Source of the DNA: Prevotella sp.
GTDB lineage: Bacteria > Bacteroidota > Bacteroidia > Bacteroidales > Bacteroidaceae
Reading direction: 5' to 3'
Length of the DNA stretch: 64,000 bases
NCBI GenBank assembly: GCA_016291495.1
Contig: JAEEXI010000010.1
Span: forward strand, 1-64,000
Shown here piece by piece: positions 8,295 through 17,012 of the stretch. Within the stretch, counting starts at the first letter, position 1. Each line of letters opens with the position of its first letter. The notes beneath the pieces were generated by a model, which saw only the letters and a list, made by a program, of their open reading frames with translations, had not been told where the DNA came from and did no database searches. The position numbers and the translations under genes were made by a program.

Positions 8295-10280
8295 ATGAAA
8301 AAAGCACTCTTTCTAATGGTTTTTCTGGCACTTTGTTGCACAACGTTCAAGGCTCAGAACCTGAAGTTCGGTAAACCTACTGACGAAGAAATGACAATGA
8401 CCGTCTATCAAGACGATCCGGACGCTGCTGCTGTCGTGCTCTGTCAGCTGACTAATGTCAGCTACACGATGGACTTCTACAACTTCTTGGTCGACTATGA
8501 GGTCAAGACACGTATCAAGATACTGAAAGACGAGGGCAAGGAATTTGCCAACATCAGCATTCCCTATATCGACAACGAGAGCAGGGAAAACGCCCAGGAG
8601 GAGTTTGAAAATTTCAAGGCGACGGCCTACAATCTGGAGAACGGCAAGGTGAAGAAGTCAAGAATAGGCAAGGAACAGCTGTTTACAGAACGTATTGACG
8701 AGGATTGGAAACTGGCCAAAGCGGCCGTGCCGCAAGTGAAAGCAGGTACCGTCATCGAATACGAATACAAGTTGCACAGCAACGTGTTCTACCACATCCA
8801 CGATTGGACGGCCCAGAGCGAGATACCTGTGGCTTTTGCCAACTATAAACTGGAGATTCCCGTCATCTTCATCTATAATGTGGAGAAAACGGGCTTGCAG
8901 CAATTGCAAAGCAATGTGGTCAGCGGTGCACTGCCATTCAAAGTCGACAATGACAATTTCGCCCAGCCGCACAGCTGCAGCACCAATATCTATAACTGTA
9001 CTGCACGCAACTTGAAAGGCCTGAAGAAAGACAGATTCGTGTGGAACATGGGCGATTACGCTACCAAGGTCACCGCCGAATTGCAGCGCATCAACCTGCC
9101 GGACGGAAGTCACCGCGATATGAAGAAGAAATGGGAGCAGATTGACGATATCCTGTTCGACCATCCCGACTTCGGTGTCAATCTCTATAAAAACAGCAGA
9201 TACCGTGAGGAATTGGCCGCCAGCGGTATCAACGACATCACCGACCTGAAAGAGAAGGTTGCTGCCGTCTACAAGTTCTTGCGCCAGCGACTGGCCTGGA
9301 ACGGTGAGTATGAACTGCTGACGAAGACGGCGTCGGAGGTGGTTAAGAAGGGCAATGGGTCGAATGCCGACTTGAACATGATGCTTATCAATATGCTTAA
9401 CGACGTCGGTGTAAAGGCCTATCCCGTAGTGATGAGTACTCGTAAACACGGAAGACTGCCCCAGACCTATCCGTCGCTGAACAAGCTGAACACCTTTATC
9501 GTCGCCGTTCCCAACGGCAGTTCGTGGATATATCTGGATGCCTCGTCGGTCGACGGCTACCTGAATGTACTGCCTGCCAATCTGTATGTAGAAAAGGCAC
9601 GAATCATCCAGAAAGGCAAAGCTGGCCAGTGGGTCAATCTACAGACAATAGGAGAAGGCAAGACACAGATGACTGTTAAGGCAACGCTCTCACCTGACGG
9701 AGAGATGAAAGGTGAGTTGAGTACGTTCTATTCGGGCAATGCCGCAGCTGATGAGCGGAAAGCCTTCCGGGAAGCCGCTGACAGTGCCGCCTTCATTGCA
9801 AAGAAAGCCACTGATAATGGCATAAAGATTACACAATGCAAGATAGAGGGATATCGGGACTTTATTCCTCAGGTTACGGAAGTCATTGATTTCACGAAGC
9901 AGGGTGATACTACTGAAGACCATATCTACATCAATCCGTTTATTGGAATACCCATCACCAATAACCCCTTTACAGAAAAAGAACGTCTGCAGCCCGTGGA
10001 GTTCCCCTATAAAGAAACCTTCGGTATGACTCTCCAGCTTACACTGCCAGAAGGTTGGCAATTGGAGGAGAAACCGGAGAACATCAGGATTACTGCTGCG
10101 GACAAAAGTATGGCTGGACATATCCTATATGAGTCTGTCGGCGAAAATGTGGTCAACATTACCTACCAGTTCCGCCTCAACAAAGTATGCTATGAGAATA
10201 GTCAGTACGATATGCTGAAACAGCTCTTCGAACACTTCGCCAATCGTAGCAAGGATATGTTGGTTATCAAGAAGAAGTAA
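8295..10280 (+). CDS. DUF3857 / transglutaminase-like secreted protein, catalytic residues lost
   Basis: A 661-residue protein with a signal peptide (KKALFLMVFLALCCTTFKAQ) and the same order as its upstream neighbour: DUF3857-like region (about 45-250), transglutaminase-like core (about 300-420) and C-terminal beta domain. At the position of the catalytic GDCKG loop it reads KKGNGSNADLNMMLINML, and the MNHVIL equivalent is LNTFIVAV, so Cys and His are both replaced. The last element is kept as WIYLDASS. It is therefore a probable pseudoenzyme with a structural or binding role, paired with the intact paralogue. Confidence 0.8.
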   Translation: MKKALFLMVFLALCCTTFKAQNLKFGKPTDEEMTMTVYQDDPDAAAVVLCQLTNVSYTMDFYNFLVDYEVKTRIKILKDEGKEFANISIPYIDNESRENAQEEFENFKATAYNLENGKVKKSRIGKEQLFTERIDEDWKLAKAAVPQVKAGTVIEYEYKLHSNVFYHIHDWTAQSEIPVAFANYKLEIPVIFIYNVEKTGLQQLQSNVVSGALPFKVDNDNFAQPHSCSTNIYNCTARNLKGLKKDRFVWNMGDYATKVTAELQRINLPDGSHRDMKKKWEQIDDILFDHPDFGVNLYKNSRYREELAASGINDITDLKEKVAAVYKFLRQRLAWNGEYELLTKTASEVVKKGNGSNADLNMMLINMLNDVGVKAYPVVMSTRKHGRLPQTYPSLNKLNTFIVAVPNGSSWIYLDASSVDGYLNVLPANLYVEKARIIQKGKAGQWVNLQTIGEGKTQMTVKATLSPDGEMKGELSTFYSGNAAADERKAFREAADSAAFIAKKATDNGIKITQCKIEGYRDFIPQVTEVIDFTKQGDTTEDHIYINPFIGIPITNNPFTEKERLQPVEFPYKETFGMTLQLTLPEGWQLEEKPENIRITAADKSMAGHILYESVGENVVNITYQFRLNKVCYENSQYDMLKQLFEHFANRSKDMLVIKKK

Positions 10281-10288
10281 ACACTGTC

Positions 10289-10365
10289 TTGCTCATACCT
10301 TGCTCATAGGCATCTCATAGGTTGCTCATAGGCATCTCATAGGTTGCTCATAGGCATCTCATAGG
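10289..10365 (+). repeat. 22-bp tandem repeat (3.5 copies)
   Basis: Three perfect 22-nt units start at 10300, 10322 and 10344, preceded by a half unit at 10289. Each unit consists of TTGCTCATAGG followed by CATCTCATAGG, itself two related 11-mers. It is non-coding, right after the DUF3857 operon, and likely length-variable. Confidence 0.95.
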
Positions 10366-10459
10366 ATACTCTATCCTTTCTCTGACCCCAGGGGTCTGAT
10401 TTGACTATGATTAAAGCGTTTGTAGAATTGGGGTAGAGAACGTAGGGGGATTAATATAA

Positions 10460-11486
10460 CGCAAAAAATCTCTTGCGCATTCGCCTGAAAGTTTGTAACC
10501 AATGAGACCTGAGACTTTAGGGGCTCTTGAGACCGCTTAGGCTTGAAAAGATGTGGCATTGTCATTGGTAGATCAGGGTAGATTAGGGGTGCCCAGGCTT
10601 TGGAATCCCATTTAAGTAACCTGTAATACGGAAAGTGTAAAAAGTGTACTTGTAAGATTTGGCTGATGGAGAATATGTTCGTATTTTTGCAAAGAAAATA
10701 AACATAATATGATGAAGAAACTATTTTTATTGGCAGCATTCGTTAGCTGTATGGCAGGCGTGAACGCACAGAATCCGAAGGGAAAGTTTTCCATCAAACC
10801 GATGGCGGGTATCAACGTGACAGGGCTGAGTGGTGGTATCAGTGACATGTATCACTATAAAGTACGCTTCACGGCAGGTGTGGAGGCAGAGTATGGCGTG
10901 AATGACTGGCTGGGCGTGTCGTTGGGTGCCGTCTATTCGCAGGAGGGTGCCAAGGTGGATGGTGCCGTGAAAGTTCTATCTGCACTGGATGACGGGACAA
11001 CCTATCTGAATCGTGTACAGATGAATGGTAAACTGCATTGTGAATACATCAATATCCCTCTGTTGGCGAATGTATATATTCCTGGCGTGAAGGGGCTTGC
11101 TGTCAAGGCTGGCGTGCAGTTGGGACTGCTCGTGGGTAGTAAGATGGAGGCGGTCTATTATACAGTCTCAGTTCCTTACACCGAATCTTCAGAATTCACC
11201 ATTGGGTCATCAGAAGAAACGCATGATTCTCCTGTATTTACAAGAGTTGAAGGAAACGTTTCTGATGTCTGCAAGTCTGTCGATTTCGGCATTCCCGTTG
11301 GACTTTCGTATGAGTACAAGAATGTGGTGTTGGATGCCCGTTACTACTTTGGTCTGACCAAGATTGACAAGACTGCCAATCCAGAGGACTGCCGCAACCG
11401 CTACTTCAGTTTCACGTTGGGCTACAGATTCCATTTGTGAAAAGCGCCGATCAAACCCTGTCCTCCCTATTGTTCATCAGCCGTCA
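10460..11486 (+). repeat. Segmental duplication, copy 2
   Basis: Direct repeat of 2197-3291, lacking the 67-nt AGGCTTGA-bounded segment of copy 1. It includes the second barrel gene and its promoter. Past 11486 the sequence is unrelated to that past 3291, where the RHS remnant begins. Confidence 0.9.
10709..11440 (+). CDS. PorT/OmpW-like outer-membrane beta-barrel protein (copy 2)
   Basis: A 243-residue near twin of the protein at 2514-3245, with the same signal peptide, the same exposed acidic/Ser-rich segment and the same final strand YFSFTLGYRFHL. The differences are few and conservative. The upstream promoter is also duplicated (GTATTTTTGC in place of GTATATTTGC at the -7 box). Such recent duplicates can be expression variants or merely recombination by-products; nothing here shows which. 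Confidence 0.8.
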   Translation: MMKKLFLLAAFVSCMAGVNAQNPKGKFSIKPMAGINVTGLSGGISDMYHYKVRFTAGVEAEYGVNDWLGVSLGAVYSQEGAKVDGAVKVLSALDDGTTYLNRVQMNGKLHCEYINIPLLANVYIPGVKGLAVKAGVQLGLLVGSKMEAVYYTVSVPYTESSEFTIGSSEETHDSPVFTRVEGNVSDVCKSVDFGIPVGLSYEYKNVVLDARYYFGLTKIDKTANPEDCRNRYFSFTLGYRFHL

Positions 11487-11512
11487 AACGGTCCTCGTTA
11501 TGGGGGGCGACT

Positions 11513-11593
11513 GGGAGTCGGGGTTCGTGTTACCCCCCCTTAAGACCCCTTGGTAGGGGGTCTATAGGGAGGGTAACACTTCCCCTGACTCCC
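11513..11593. repeat. Imperfect inverted repeat with ~38-nt arms
   Basis: Left arm 11513-11550 and right arm 11555-11593 pair through GGGAGTC/GACTCCC, GGGG/CCCC, GTGTTACCC/GGGTAACAC and GACCCC/GGGGTC with small bulges. There is no T-tract after it, so it is less like a terminator than like a MITE-type or structured repeat. Confidence 0.75.
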
Positions 11594-12038
11594 AAGTGGG
11601 GGGCTGTCGATGGGGGCTCGACAACGTAGTTGCAAAGTTACGGAACGGAAAAAAGCCATTGACGAGTTTCTTCCTGTTTTTTGTACGTATTTTTCTGAAA
11701 ATTATGAAAATATAACATTTTTAACCTCCTTATACATGAAAAACGGCTAAAATCGCCATTTCTGTATACCTTGTCACCTTTGCCTCATTCAGCCAATCAT
11801 TGGGTCAGGTCCCCTGATCTATGGCCCTCCGAGATGGTGGTCCTATTGAACCTGTCCTCTCAGCGAATCACGAACCTTCGCAGCAGTATCAATCAGAAAC
11901 TCTTTAACGTCGAGGGTGCACAGATTTTGGAATCCCATTTAAGTAACCTGTAAATACAAAAAGTGTAAAAAGTGTACTCGTAAAATTTGGCTGATGGAAG
12001 AAGCTATAAGTTAAAAAGTGATAATTGTTATATAAAAT

Positions 12039-12071
12039 ATTCCCGTATTTGGGAATTTGTCCTTATATTTG
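12039..12071 (+). promoter_or_regulatory. higBA promoter and operator
   Basis: The perfect inverted repeat ATTCCC-N6-GGGAAT at 12039-12056 lies just upstream of the -7 box TATATTTG (12064-12071), where a repressor would block initiation. The adjacent HigA-type protein is the probable ligand. Confidence 0.6.
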
Positions 12072-12092
12072 CATCCAAATTACGACATAAAG

Positions 12093-12413
12093 ATGAAAAT
12101 AGTCTTTGAAGACACGGACTTGGAAGAACTGATCACGACGGGACGTAATAGCAAATATAAGAAATACACCCGTAATGCGAAGTTCATGAAGGCGCTCGCC
12201 ACAGCATATAACTATATGCGAATAGTTGACGTGGCAAGCGACCTGCGAGCCATTTCGTTCCTTCATTACGAGCAACTGGCAGGAACCAATGGCATGAGTT
12301 CTATCCGAGTGGTCAACGGAATGGTGGAGCGAATACTATTTAGAGAATTTGAAGGTGGAATAAATATAACGGTTTTAAGTTTAGACGATACGCATTATGG
12401 CAACAAGAAATGA
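12093..12413 (+). CDS. higB: HigB/RelE-family toxin
   Basis: 106 residues starting MKIVFEDTDLEELI. The RelE-fold toxin pattern is visible: KFMKALATAYNYMRIV, then DLRAISFLHYEQL, SSIRVVNGMVERILFREFEG and ITVLSLDDTHYG, matching the HigB order of basic helices, a beta sheet and a final Asp-x-H strand. HigB toxins cleave mRNA on the ribosome. ATG 12093 is preferred over an upstream ATG at 12057 because the -7 box (12064-12071) lies between them. It overlaps higA by 17 nt, toxin first, as in HigBA systems. Confidence 0.82.
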   Translation: MKIVFEDTDLEELITTGRNSKYKKYTRNAKFMKALATAYNYMRIVDVASDLRAISFLHYEQLAGTNGMSSIRVVNGMVERILFREFEGGINITVLSLDDTHYGNKK

Positions 12414-12768
12414 GAACCCTGCACCATTCATGGCTGTGCATCCTGGTATGATGATTAAGCCGGAACTGGAGGAACGCGGAATCAGTCAGAAGGATTTCGC
12501 TAAGATGGTTGGCGTTCAAGCTTCGCATCTGAGCGAGGTGCTAAACGGCAAGCGTGCGCTTACTACAGACTTGGCCGTAAAGATAGAGTCGGCTATCGGT
12601 CTGCCTGCAAAGGTACTGTTGGCTGCACAGACGCAGTATGAGTTGGAGTCTGCTAATCCTGCAAGTGACCTCAAGGAGAAAGAGACTATCGCTATTACCA
12701 TTCCCATTAGCGATCGCAATCTGCTTCGTGAATTAGTTCGCAGATTCGGCTGGGTTGGCGTGTTTTAG
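12397..12768 (+). CDS. higA: HigA-family XRE antitoxin
   Basis: A 123-residue protein with the HigA signature: VHPGMMIKPELEERGISQKDFA, then the recognition helix VQASHLSEVLNGKRALT and the trailing IESAIGLPAKVLLAAQTQYEL. The C-terminal 45 residues (SDRNLLRELVRRFGWVGVF) are an extension beyond the HTH core. It neutralises the upstream toxin and should repress the shared promoter. Confidence 0.88.
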   Translation: MATRNENPAPFMAVHPGMMIKPELEERGISQKDFAKMVGVQASHLSEVLNGKRALTTDLAVKIESAIGLPAKVLLAAQTQYELESANPASDLKEKETIAITIPISDRNLLRELVRRFGWVGVF

Positions 12769-12835
12769 TTCATACGACTCACAGGGGGACAGACCGGTCC
12801 GCGCGATTGATTGTATACCCCTGTCACCTTTGCCT

Positions 12836-12960
12836 CATTCAGATAGTCTCCATGGCTCATTGAGACTATCCCTATGACTCATTCAGATTATCTCTATACC
12901 CCCTAAGGGATTATCTGAATGACTGAAAGAGACTATCTGGATGACCCATTAAGACCATCT
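12836..12960 (+). repeat. Degenerate 22-nt tandem repeat with hairpin
   Basis: CATTCAGATAGTCTC, CATTGAGACTATCCC and CATTCAGATTATCTC begin at 12836, 12858 and 12880 (period 22). Inverted variants follow at 12908-12944 (GGATTATCTGAATGAC, GAGACTATCTGGATGACC) and a further direct one at 12947. The two orientations can pair (CATTCAGAT/ATCTGAATG). It is non-coding. Confidence 0.75.
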
Positions 12961-13055
12961 CTCGCCTCAATAGCCTCAGGGAATACAACTTTTCCGTTCG
13001 TCTTCTTCATTTTTTCAAAAAAAAAGCATACCTTTGCAGTCAAATAAAAAAGAAG

Positions 13056-14201
13056 ATGAGTCTACAACGTAAGACACTGCAATTAGAGAAGGCATATGCT
13101 ACTATCAGTCTGTTCGATAACGGTACGGAAGTCAGGGAGTATCATGCAATGATTCATGTGGGTGACGCCACCCTGCCCTACCACGAACAACTGGAGGCTG
13201 TACTGAATGCCTACAACGCTTTGCTTGATGGAGAGCTGAAAGGGGCTCGTTGTGTTTTCAAGCGTTATTTCCTCAGCGATGCTGCCAATCAGACGGACGA
13301 CATCGTACTGAATGATGTCACCGACTGTGCCAAGAGCATTATCCAGCAGGCTCCACTCGACGGCACGAAGATTGCCCTGTGGGTATATTTAATGACCAAC
13401 GTACAGACAAGCGTCGCTGGGAGTGGTCTCTACGAGGTGAGCCATGGTGGTTTCCGCCATCTGTGGAACGGCAGCGCCCATAACATGGCTGCTAACTCAG
13501 AGTATCAGACCCGCCTACTCTTCAACGAATACAGCATGCAACTGATAGAGGAAGGGTGTACCTTGAAGGACAACTGCATCCGTACATGGCTCTTTGTCAA
13601 TGATGTGGACTTGAACTACGGCGGTGTGGTTCGTGCCCGTAACCAGTTCTTCTTCACTCAGGGACTGACCAACAACACTCACTTCATCGCCTCAACGGGT
13701 ATTGGAGGCAGACAGGCCGATCCTAACGTGCTAACACAGATGGACAACTATGCCATTGCTGGTATTAAAGAAGAACAGGTACATTATTTATATGCACCAA
13801 CCCATCTGAATCGCACCAGCGACTATGGTGTAAGCTTCGAGCGTGGTACCTACATCGACTATGCAGACCGTCGCCAGGTGTTTATCTCCGGTACGGCAAG
13901 TATCAATAACAAGGGCGAGATTATGTATCCGAAAGACGTTCGTAAGCAGACACACCGGATGTGGGAGAACGTGGAGACCCTGTTGGCTGAGGCAGACTGC
14001 AGCTACGAGGATGTCGGCTACATGATTGTCTATCTGCGTGACACTGCCGACTACCAAGTGGTAAAGCAGCTCTACGAAGAGCGCTTCCATGACAAGCCCT
14101 ACGTCATCGTTCATGCTCCAGTCTGCCGCTCCGGCTGGTTGGTAGAGATGGAGTGTATGGCTGTCAAGGAGATGGAGACTCCCCTGGTCGCAGCGTTCTA
14201 A
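13056..14201 (+). CDS. Rid-family (YjgF/RidA-like) protein with long N-terminal domain
   Basis: 381 residues. The C-terminal ~125 residues form a RidA-type domain (RMWENVETLLAEADCSYEDVGYMIVYLRD...APVCRSGWLVEMECMAV; the CRSGWLVEME strand places the Arg that binds the substrate carboxylate in RidA). The N-terminal 240 residues are an extension; the whole length resembles two-lobed Rid/chorismatase-like proteins such as FkbO, but that is a shape argument. RidA deaminates reactive enamines; the substrate here is unknown. A -7 box TACCTTTG at 13029-13036 gives a 20-nt leader. No signal peptide. Confidence 0.7.
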   Translation: MSLQRKTLQLEKAYATISLFDNGTEVREYHAMIHVGDATLPYHEQLEAVLNAYNALLDGELKGARCVFKRYFLSDAANQTDDIVLNDVTDCAKSIIQQAPLDGTKIALWVYLMTNVQTSVAGSGLYEVSHGGFRHLWNGSAHNMAANSEYQTRLLFNEYSMQLIEEGCTLKDNCIRTWLFVNDVDLNYGGVVRARNQFFFTQGLTNNTHFIASTGIGGRQADPNVLTQMDNYAIAGIKEEQVHYLYAPTHLNRTSDYGVSFERGTYIDYADRRQVFISGTASINNKGEIMYPKDVRKQTHRMWENVETLLAEADCSYEDVGYMIVYLRDTADYQVVKQLYEERFHDKPYVIVHAPVCRSGWLVEMECMAVKEMETPLVAAF

Positions 14202-14232
14202 GCTCTTGCACAAAATTCACCTTTTTTAGGTA

Positions 14233-14263
14233 TTGTAGTCAACGTTTAAAGCATGTACCTTTG
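14233..14263 (+). promoter_or_regulatory. Promoter of the TonB-receptor/M16 operon
   Basis: TTG at 14233-14235 and -7 box TACCTTTG at 14256-14263 with 20 nt between. The receptor start codon follows 20 nt later, so the leader is short and no riboswitch fits. Confidence 0.65.
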
Positions 14264-14282
14264 CATATAAAAGTAAAGGTAA

Positions 14283-17012
14283 ATGCTAAGACAGTGTATT
14301 TGGTTAATATCGCTCCTATTCTTATTATCTCAAAACATTGACGCTCAGAGCGTTTTGAACGGTCTTATTCTTGATAGCGAGACACTAGAACCTATTATAG
14401 GAGCAACGATTTCGGATGCCACGAAAAACAAGCCCTTGGCGATATCAGATGCTGAGGGACGCTTTCGTGTACCCAATAATAGGTATAAGCAACTCAAGAT
14501 TTCCTACATTGGCTACAAACAACTTATTACTTCCATCTCAAAAGATGGACGCTATCTTCTGCAATCGGAAATCAGCAAAATCGGTGAAGTGGTAGTCACG
14601 GCACAAGAAGGACGCGGATTAGCGACTTCCTCTAAAATAGAAAAGCATGCTATGGAGCATCTTCAACCATCGAGTTTTGCCGATCTCCTGGAATTATTAC
14701 CTGGCGGTAGAGCCCTGAACCCTTCGCTAACAACACCAAACACAATCAATCTTCGTGAAGCTACCACACGTGGCGGCAATTATTCTACGTCGTCCTTAGG
14801 AACACGTTTTGTCATGGATGGAGCACCTATCTCGACAAATGCCAACATGCAATATCTTAGTGGTGCTTGGGAGACGCAAGCAACGAGTCGTGACTTTACC
14901 AATGCCGGAGTGGATATGCGAAGCATTTCCACTGACGAGATACAAAGTGTAGAGGTAGTACGCGGTATTCCCTCTGTCGAATATGGCGATCTGACTAGCG
15001 GACTGGTGAAGATAGAGCGAAAAAAGGGCGGGCACGACCTGAATTTCCGCTTGAAGTCTGACATGGGGTCAAAGCTGTTCTATGTGGCAAAAGGGTTGGA
15101 ATGGAAAGAGCGCAAGTTGAGTCTGAACCTCAGTGCCGATTATCTGAATGCCAAGGAAGACCCGCGAAACCGCCTGGAGAATTATAAACGCGTAACATTT
15201 TCTGCCCGTTTGAATAAAACATGGGAGCGAAAGAACTTCATCACCACGCTGTCGACAAACATTGACTATACCGGTTCGTTTGATAATGACAAAGAAGATC
15301 CGGACTTGAACAACCATGGCGAAGATTCTTACAAGTCACAATACAACCGTATAGCCTTAATGGCCTCACTCAACCTGAAGATGAAGCGTCAGACATGGCT
15401 AAAGAATATTGACATCGCATTCTCTGGTTCTTATGAACACGATCTCATAGAACGCACACGCCTTGTTCAGTTACAACGTATGCAGATTGCTGCAACCACC
15501 AAAGAAGAGGGTGAGAGCGATGCTGTCATTTTGCCGTATACTTATGTTGCATCACATAGTGCTGACGGAAAACCCCTTAACCTCTTCCTTAAGGCGAATG
15601 CCCGTTTTCAAGTACCCAGCAGATTCCTTGTCAACAGCCTGCTCGTAGGTGTTGACTGGAACTTGGATAAGAACCTCGGCGACGGACAGGTGTTCGATCC
15701 ACTGAGACCTCTTTACCCTGGGATGTCTGCACGTCAGCGAAAATTGTCTGACATTCCCGCCAACCGTACCTTCTCTTTCTATGCAGAAGAGAATCTGAAG
15801 ATGCCATTGTTAGGTGGTTCCTTGGAACTTGTAGCTGGTGTTCGCGGACAACGTATGCTTAACCTCCCCTCCAATTATGAGATGCATGGAACAGTATATT
15901 TTGATCCACGATTTAATATCGGATGGACATTCCCAAAGTTCACTGTTTTCCATCAGCCCACATTCATACGTATCTCGACGGGATGGGGTATGCACACCAA
16001 AAACCCCACAATGGAACAGCTGTTTCCTGACAAGGTCTATATGGATCTCGTACAACTGAACTACTACCACGATAATCCGGACTATCGCCGCATCAACCTT
16101 CGTACTTATATCCGTGATACCAGTAATCCGAATTTAAAACCTGCAAGAAACAAGAAATGGGAGATTTCCACTGACATCAATATCGGTGGACACCGACTGT
16201 CTGTAACTTATTTCCGAGAGAACATGACATCCGGTTTCCGTTCCATGGCCAGTTATGCACCTTATACCTATAAGAAGTATGACACATCTGGCATTGATGC
16301 TGCAACGCTGACGTCACAGCCCGACATAGCTACCCTGCCCTATCAGGAGAAGCAGGAACTGCTAGGTCTCGGAATGTATAGCAACGGCAGTCAGACACTT
16401 AAACAGGGTGTTGAATACACCTTAGAAACGAAGCGCTTCCCCGTTATCCTCACCCGTCTAACCATTAATGGAGCATATTTCCGCACAACCTATCGTAACT
16501 CACAGCTAGAGACCTACCGTCCATCACAGGTCATCGACGGTGAACAAATACAGTATGTTGGCTACTATAAGGATGATGACGGATCTGTATACGAACGGAT
16601 GAACACCAACTTCACACTCGACACCGACGTTCCTAAGTTAAAACTGGGCTTCTCCGTTTCTGCACAGTTCCTGTGGTTTACGACCCAACAACAGAATCTT
16701 GTCAGCAACTATCCCGACCAGTATATGTCACCCGACGGCACTATGCACGACTGGCAAGAAGGCGACGAAGAGGATACCTACCTGCGCTGGTTAGTACGCC
16801 ATAACACAGAATCGATGTTTGAGAAGCAACGTGTCCCCATGTCGATGAACCTGAACTTCAAGGTAACCAAGAAGTTATTACGAGACCGTCTCAAGATAGC
16901 CATGTTCTGTAACAAGATATGGGACTATACACCAGACTACGAGAGTAATGGTGTCACCATCCATCGACATGTCAAGGCATATTTCGGACTGGAAATGAAC
17001 GTAAAATTATGA
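14283..17012 (+). CDS. TonB-dependent outer-membrane receptor
   Basis: A 909-residue receptor: signal peptide (CIWLISLLFLLSQNIDAQ); carboxypeptidase-regulatory-like domain (about 24-105, NGLILDSETLEPIIGATIS...KQLKISYIGYK); plug (about 110-245, with IQSVEVVRGIPSVEYGDLTSGLVKI); and beta-barrel to the end (DVRF-type strands, final GLEMNVKL). It is not a SusC pair: no SusD follows. Instead the stop overlaps a small lipoprotein by ATGA. It is the first gene of a five-gene operon ending in an M16 peptidase with a metal-binding domain. Imports an unknown ligand using TonB energy. Confidence 0.92.
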   Translation: MLRQCIWLISLLFLLSQNIDAQSVLNGLILDSETLEPIIGATISDATKNKPLAISDAEGRFRVPNNRYKQLKISYIGYKQLITSISKDGRYLLQSEISKIGEVVVTAQEGRGLATSSKIEKHAMEHLQPSSFADLLELLPGGRALNPSLTTPNTINLREATTRGGNYSTSSLGTRFVMDGAPISTNANMQYLSGAWETQATSRDFTNAGVDMRSISTDEIQSVEVVRGIPSVEYGDLTSGLVKIERKKGGHDLNFRLKSDMGSKLFYVAKGLEWKERKLSLNLSADYLNAKEDPRNRLENYKRVTFSARLNKTWERKNFITTLSTNIDYTGSFDNDKEDPDLNNHGEDSYKSQYNRIALMASLNLKMKRQTWLKNIDIAFSGSYEHDLIERTRLVQLQRMQIAATTKEEGESDAVILPYTYVASHSADGKPLNLFLKANARFQVPSRFLVNSLLVGVDWNLDKNLGDGQVFDPLRPLYPGMSARQRKLSDIPANRTFSFYAEENLKMPLLGGSLELVAGVRGQRMLNLPSNYEMHGTVYFDPRFNIGWTFPKFTVFHQPTFIRISTGWGMHTKNPTMEQLFPDKVYMDLVQLNYYHDNPDYRRINLRTYIRDTSNPNLKPARNKKWEISTDINIGGHRLSVTYFRENMTSGFRSMASYAPYTYKKYDTSGIDAATLTSQPDIATLPYQEKQELLGLGMYSNGSQTLKQGVEYTLETKRFPVILTRLTINGAYFRTTYRNSQLETYRPSQVIDGEQIQYVGYYKDDDGSVYERMNTNFTLDTDVPKLKLGFSVSAQFLWFTTQQQNLVSNYPDQYMSPDGTMHDWQEGDEEDTYLRWLVRHNTESMFEKQRVPMSMNLNFKVTKKLLRDRLKIAMFCNKIWDYTPDYESNGVTIHRHVKAYFGLEMNVKL

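Larger units (their letters stand above)
11441..12092 (+). other. 652-nt intergenic region of repeats, no convincing gene
   Basis: It contains the end of the duplicated segment (to 11486), a long imperfect inverted repeat (11513-11593), one copy of a ~30-nt direct repeat flanking higBA (11763-11792) and a truncated third copy of the barrel-gene leader (about 11913-11996). A 60-codon open frame at 11771-11953 overlaps these repeats and does not look like a protein. Confidence 0.75.
11763..12842 (+). repeat. ~30-nt direct repeats bracketing higBA
   Basis: TGTATACC followed by TGTCACCTTTGCCTCATTC plus AG occurs at 11763-11792 and 12812-12842, with one or two differing bases between the two halves (T versus CC). 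Between them lie the leader fragment and the complete higBA operon. Confidence 0.8.

Noticed and set aside
8658..9449. 263-codon minus-strand frame inside the second DUF3857 gene
   Set aside because: Shadow of the coding strand; no start signal and no family resemblance.
10289..10365. CRISPR array
   Set aside because: Repeat units are contiguous with no spacers, and no cas genes are present.
11771..11953. 60-codon frame upstream of higB
   Set aside because: Covers repeat words and a truncated leader; no protein character.
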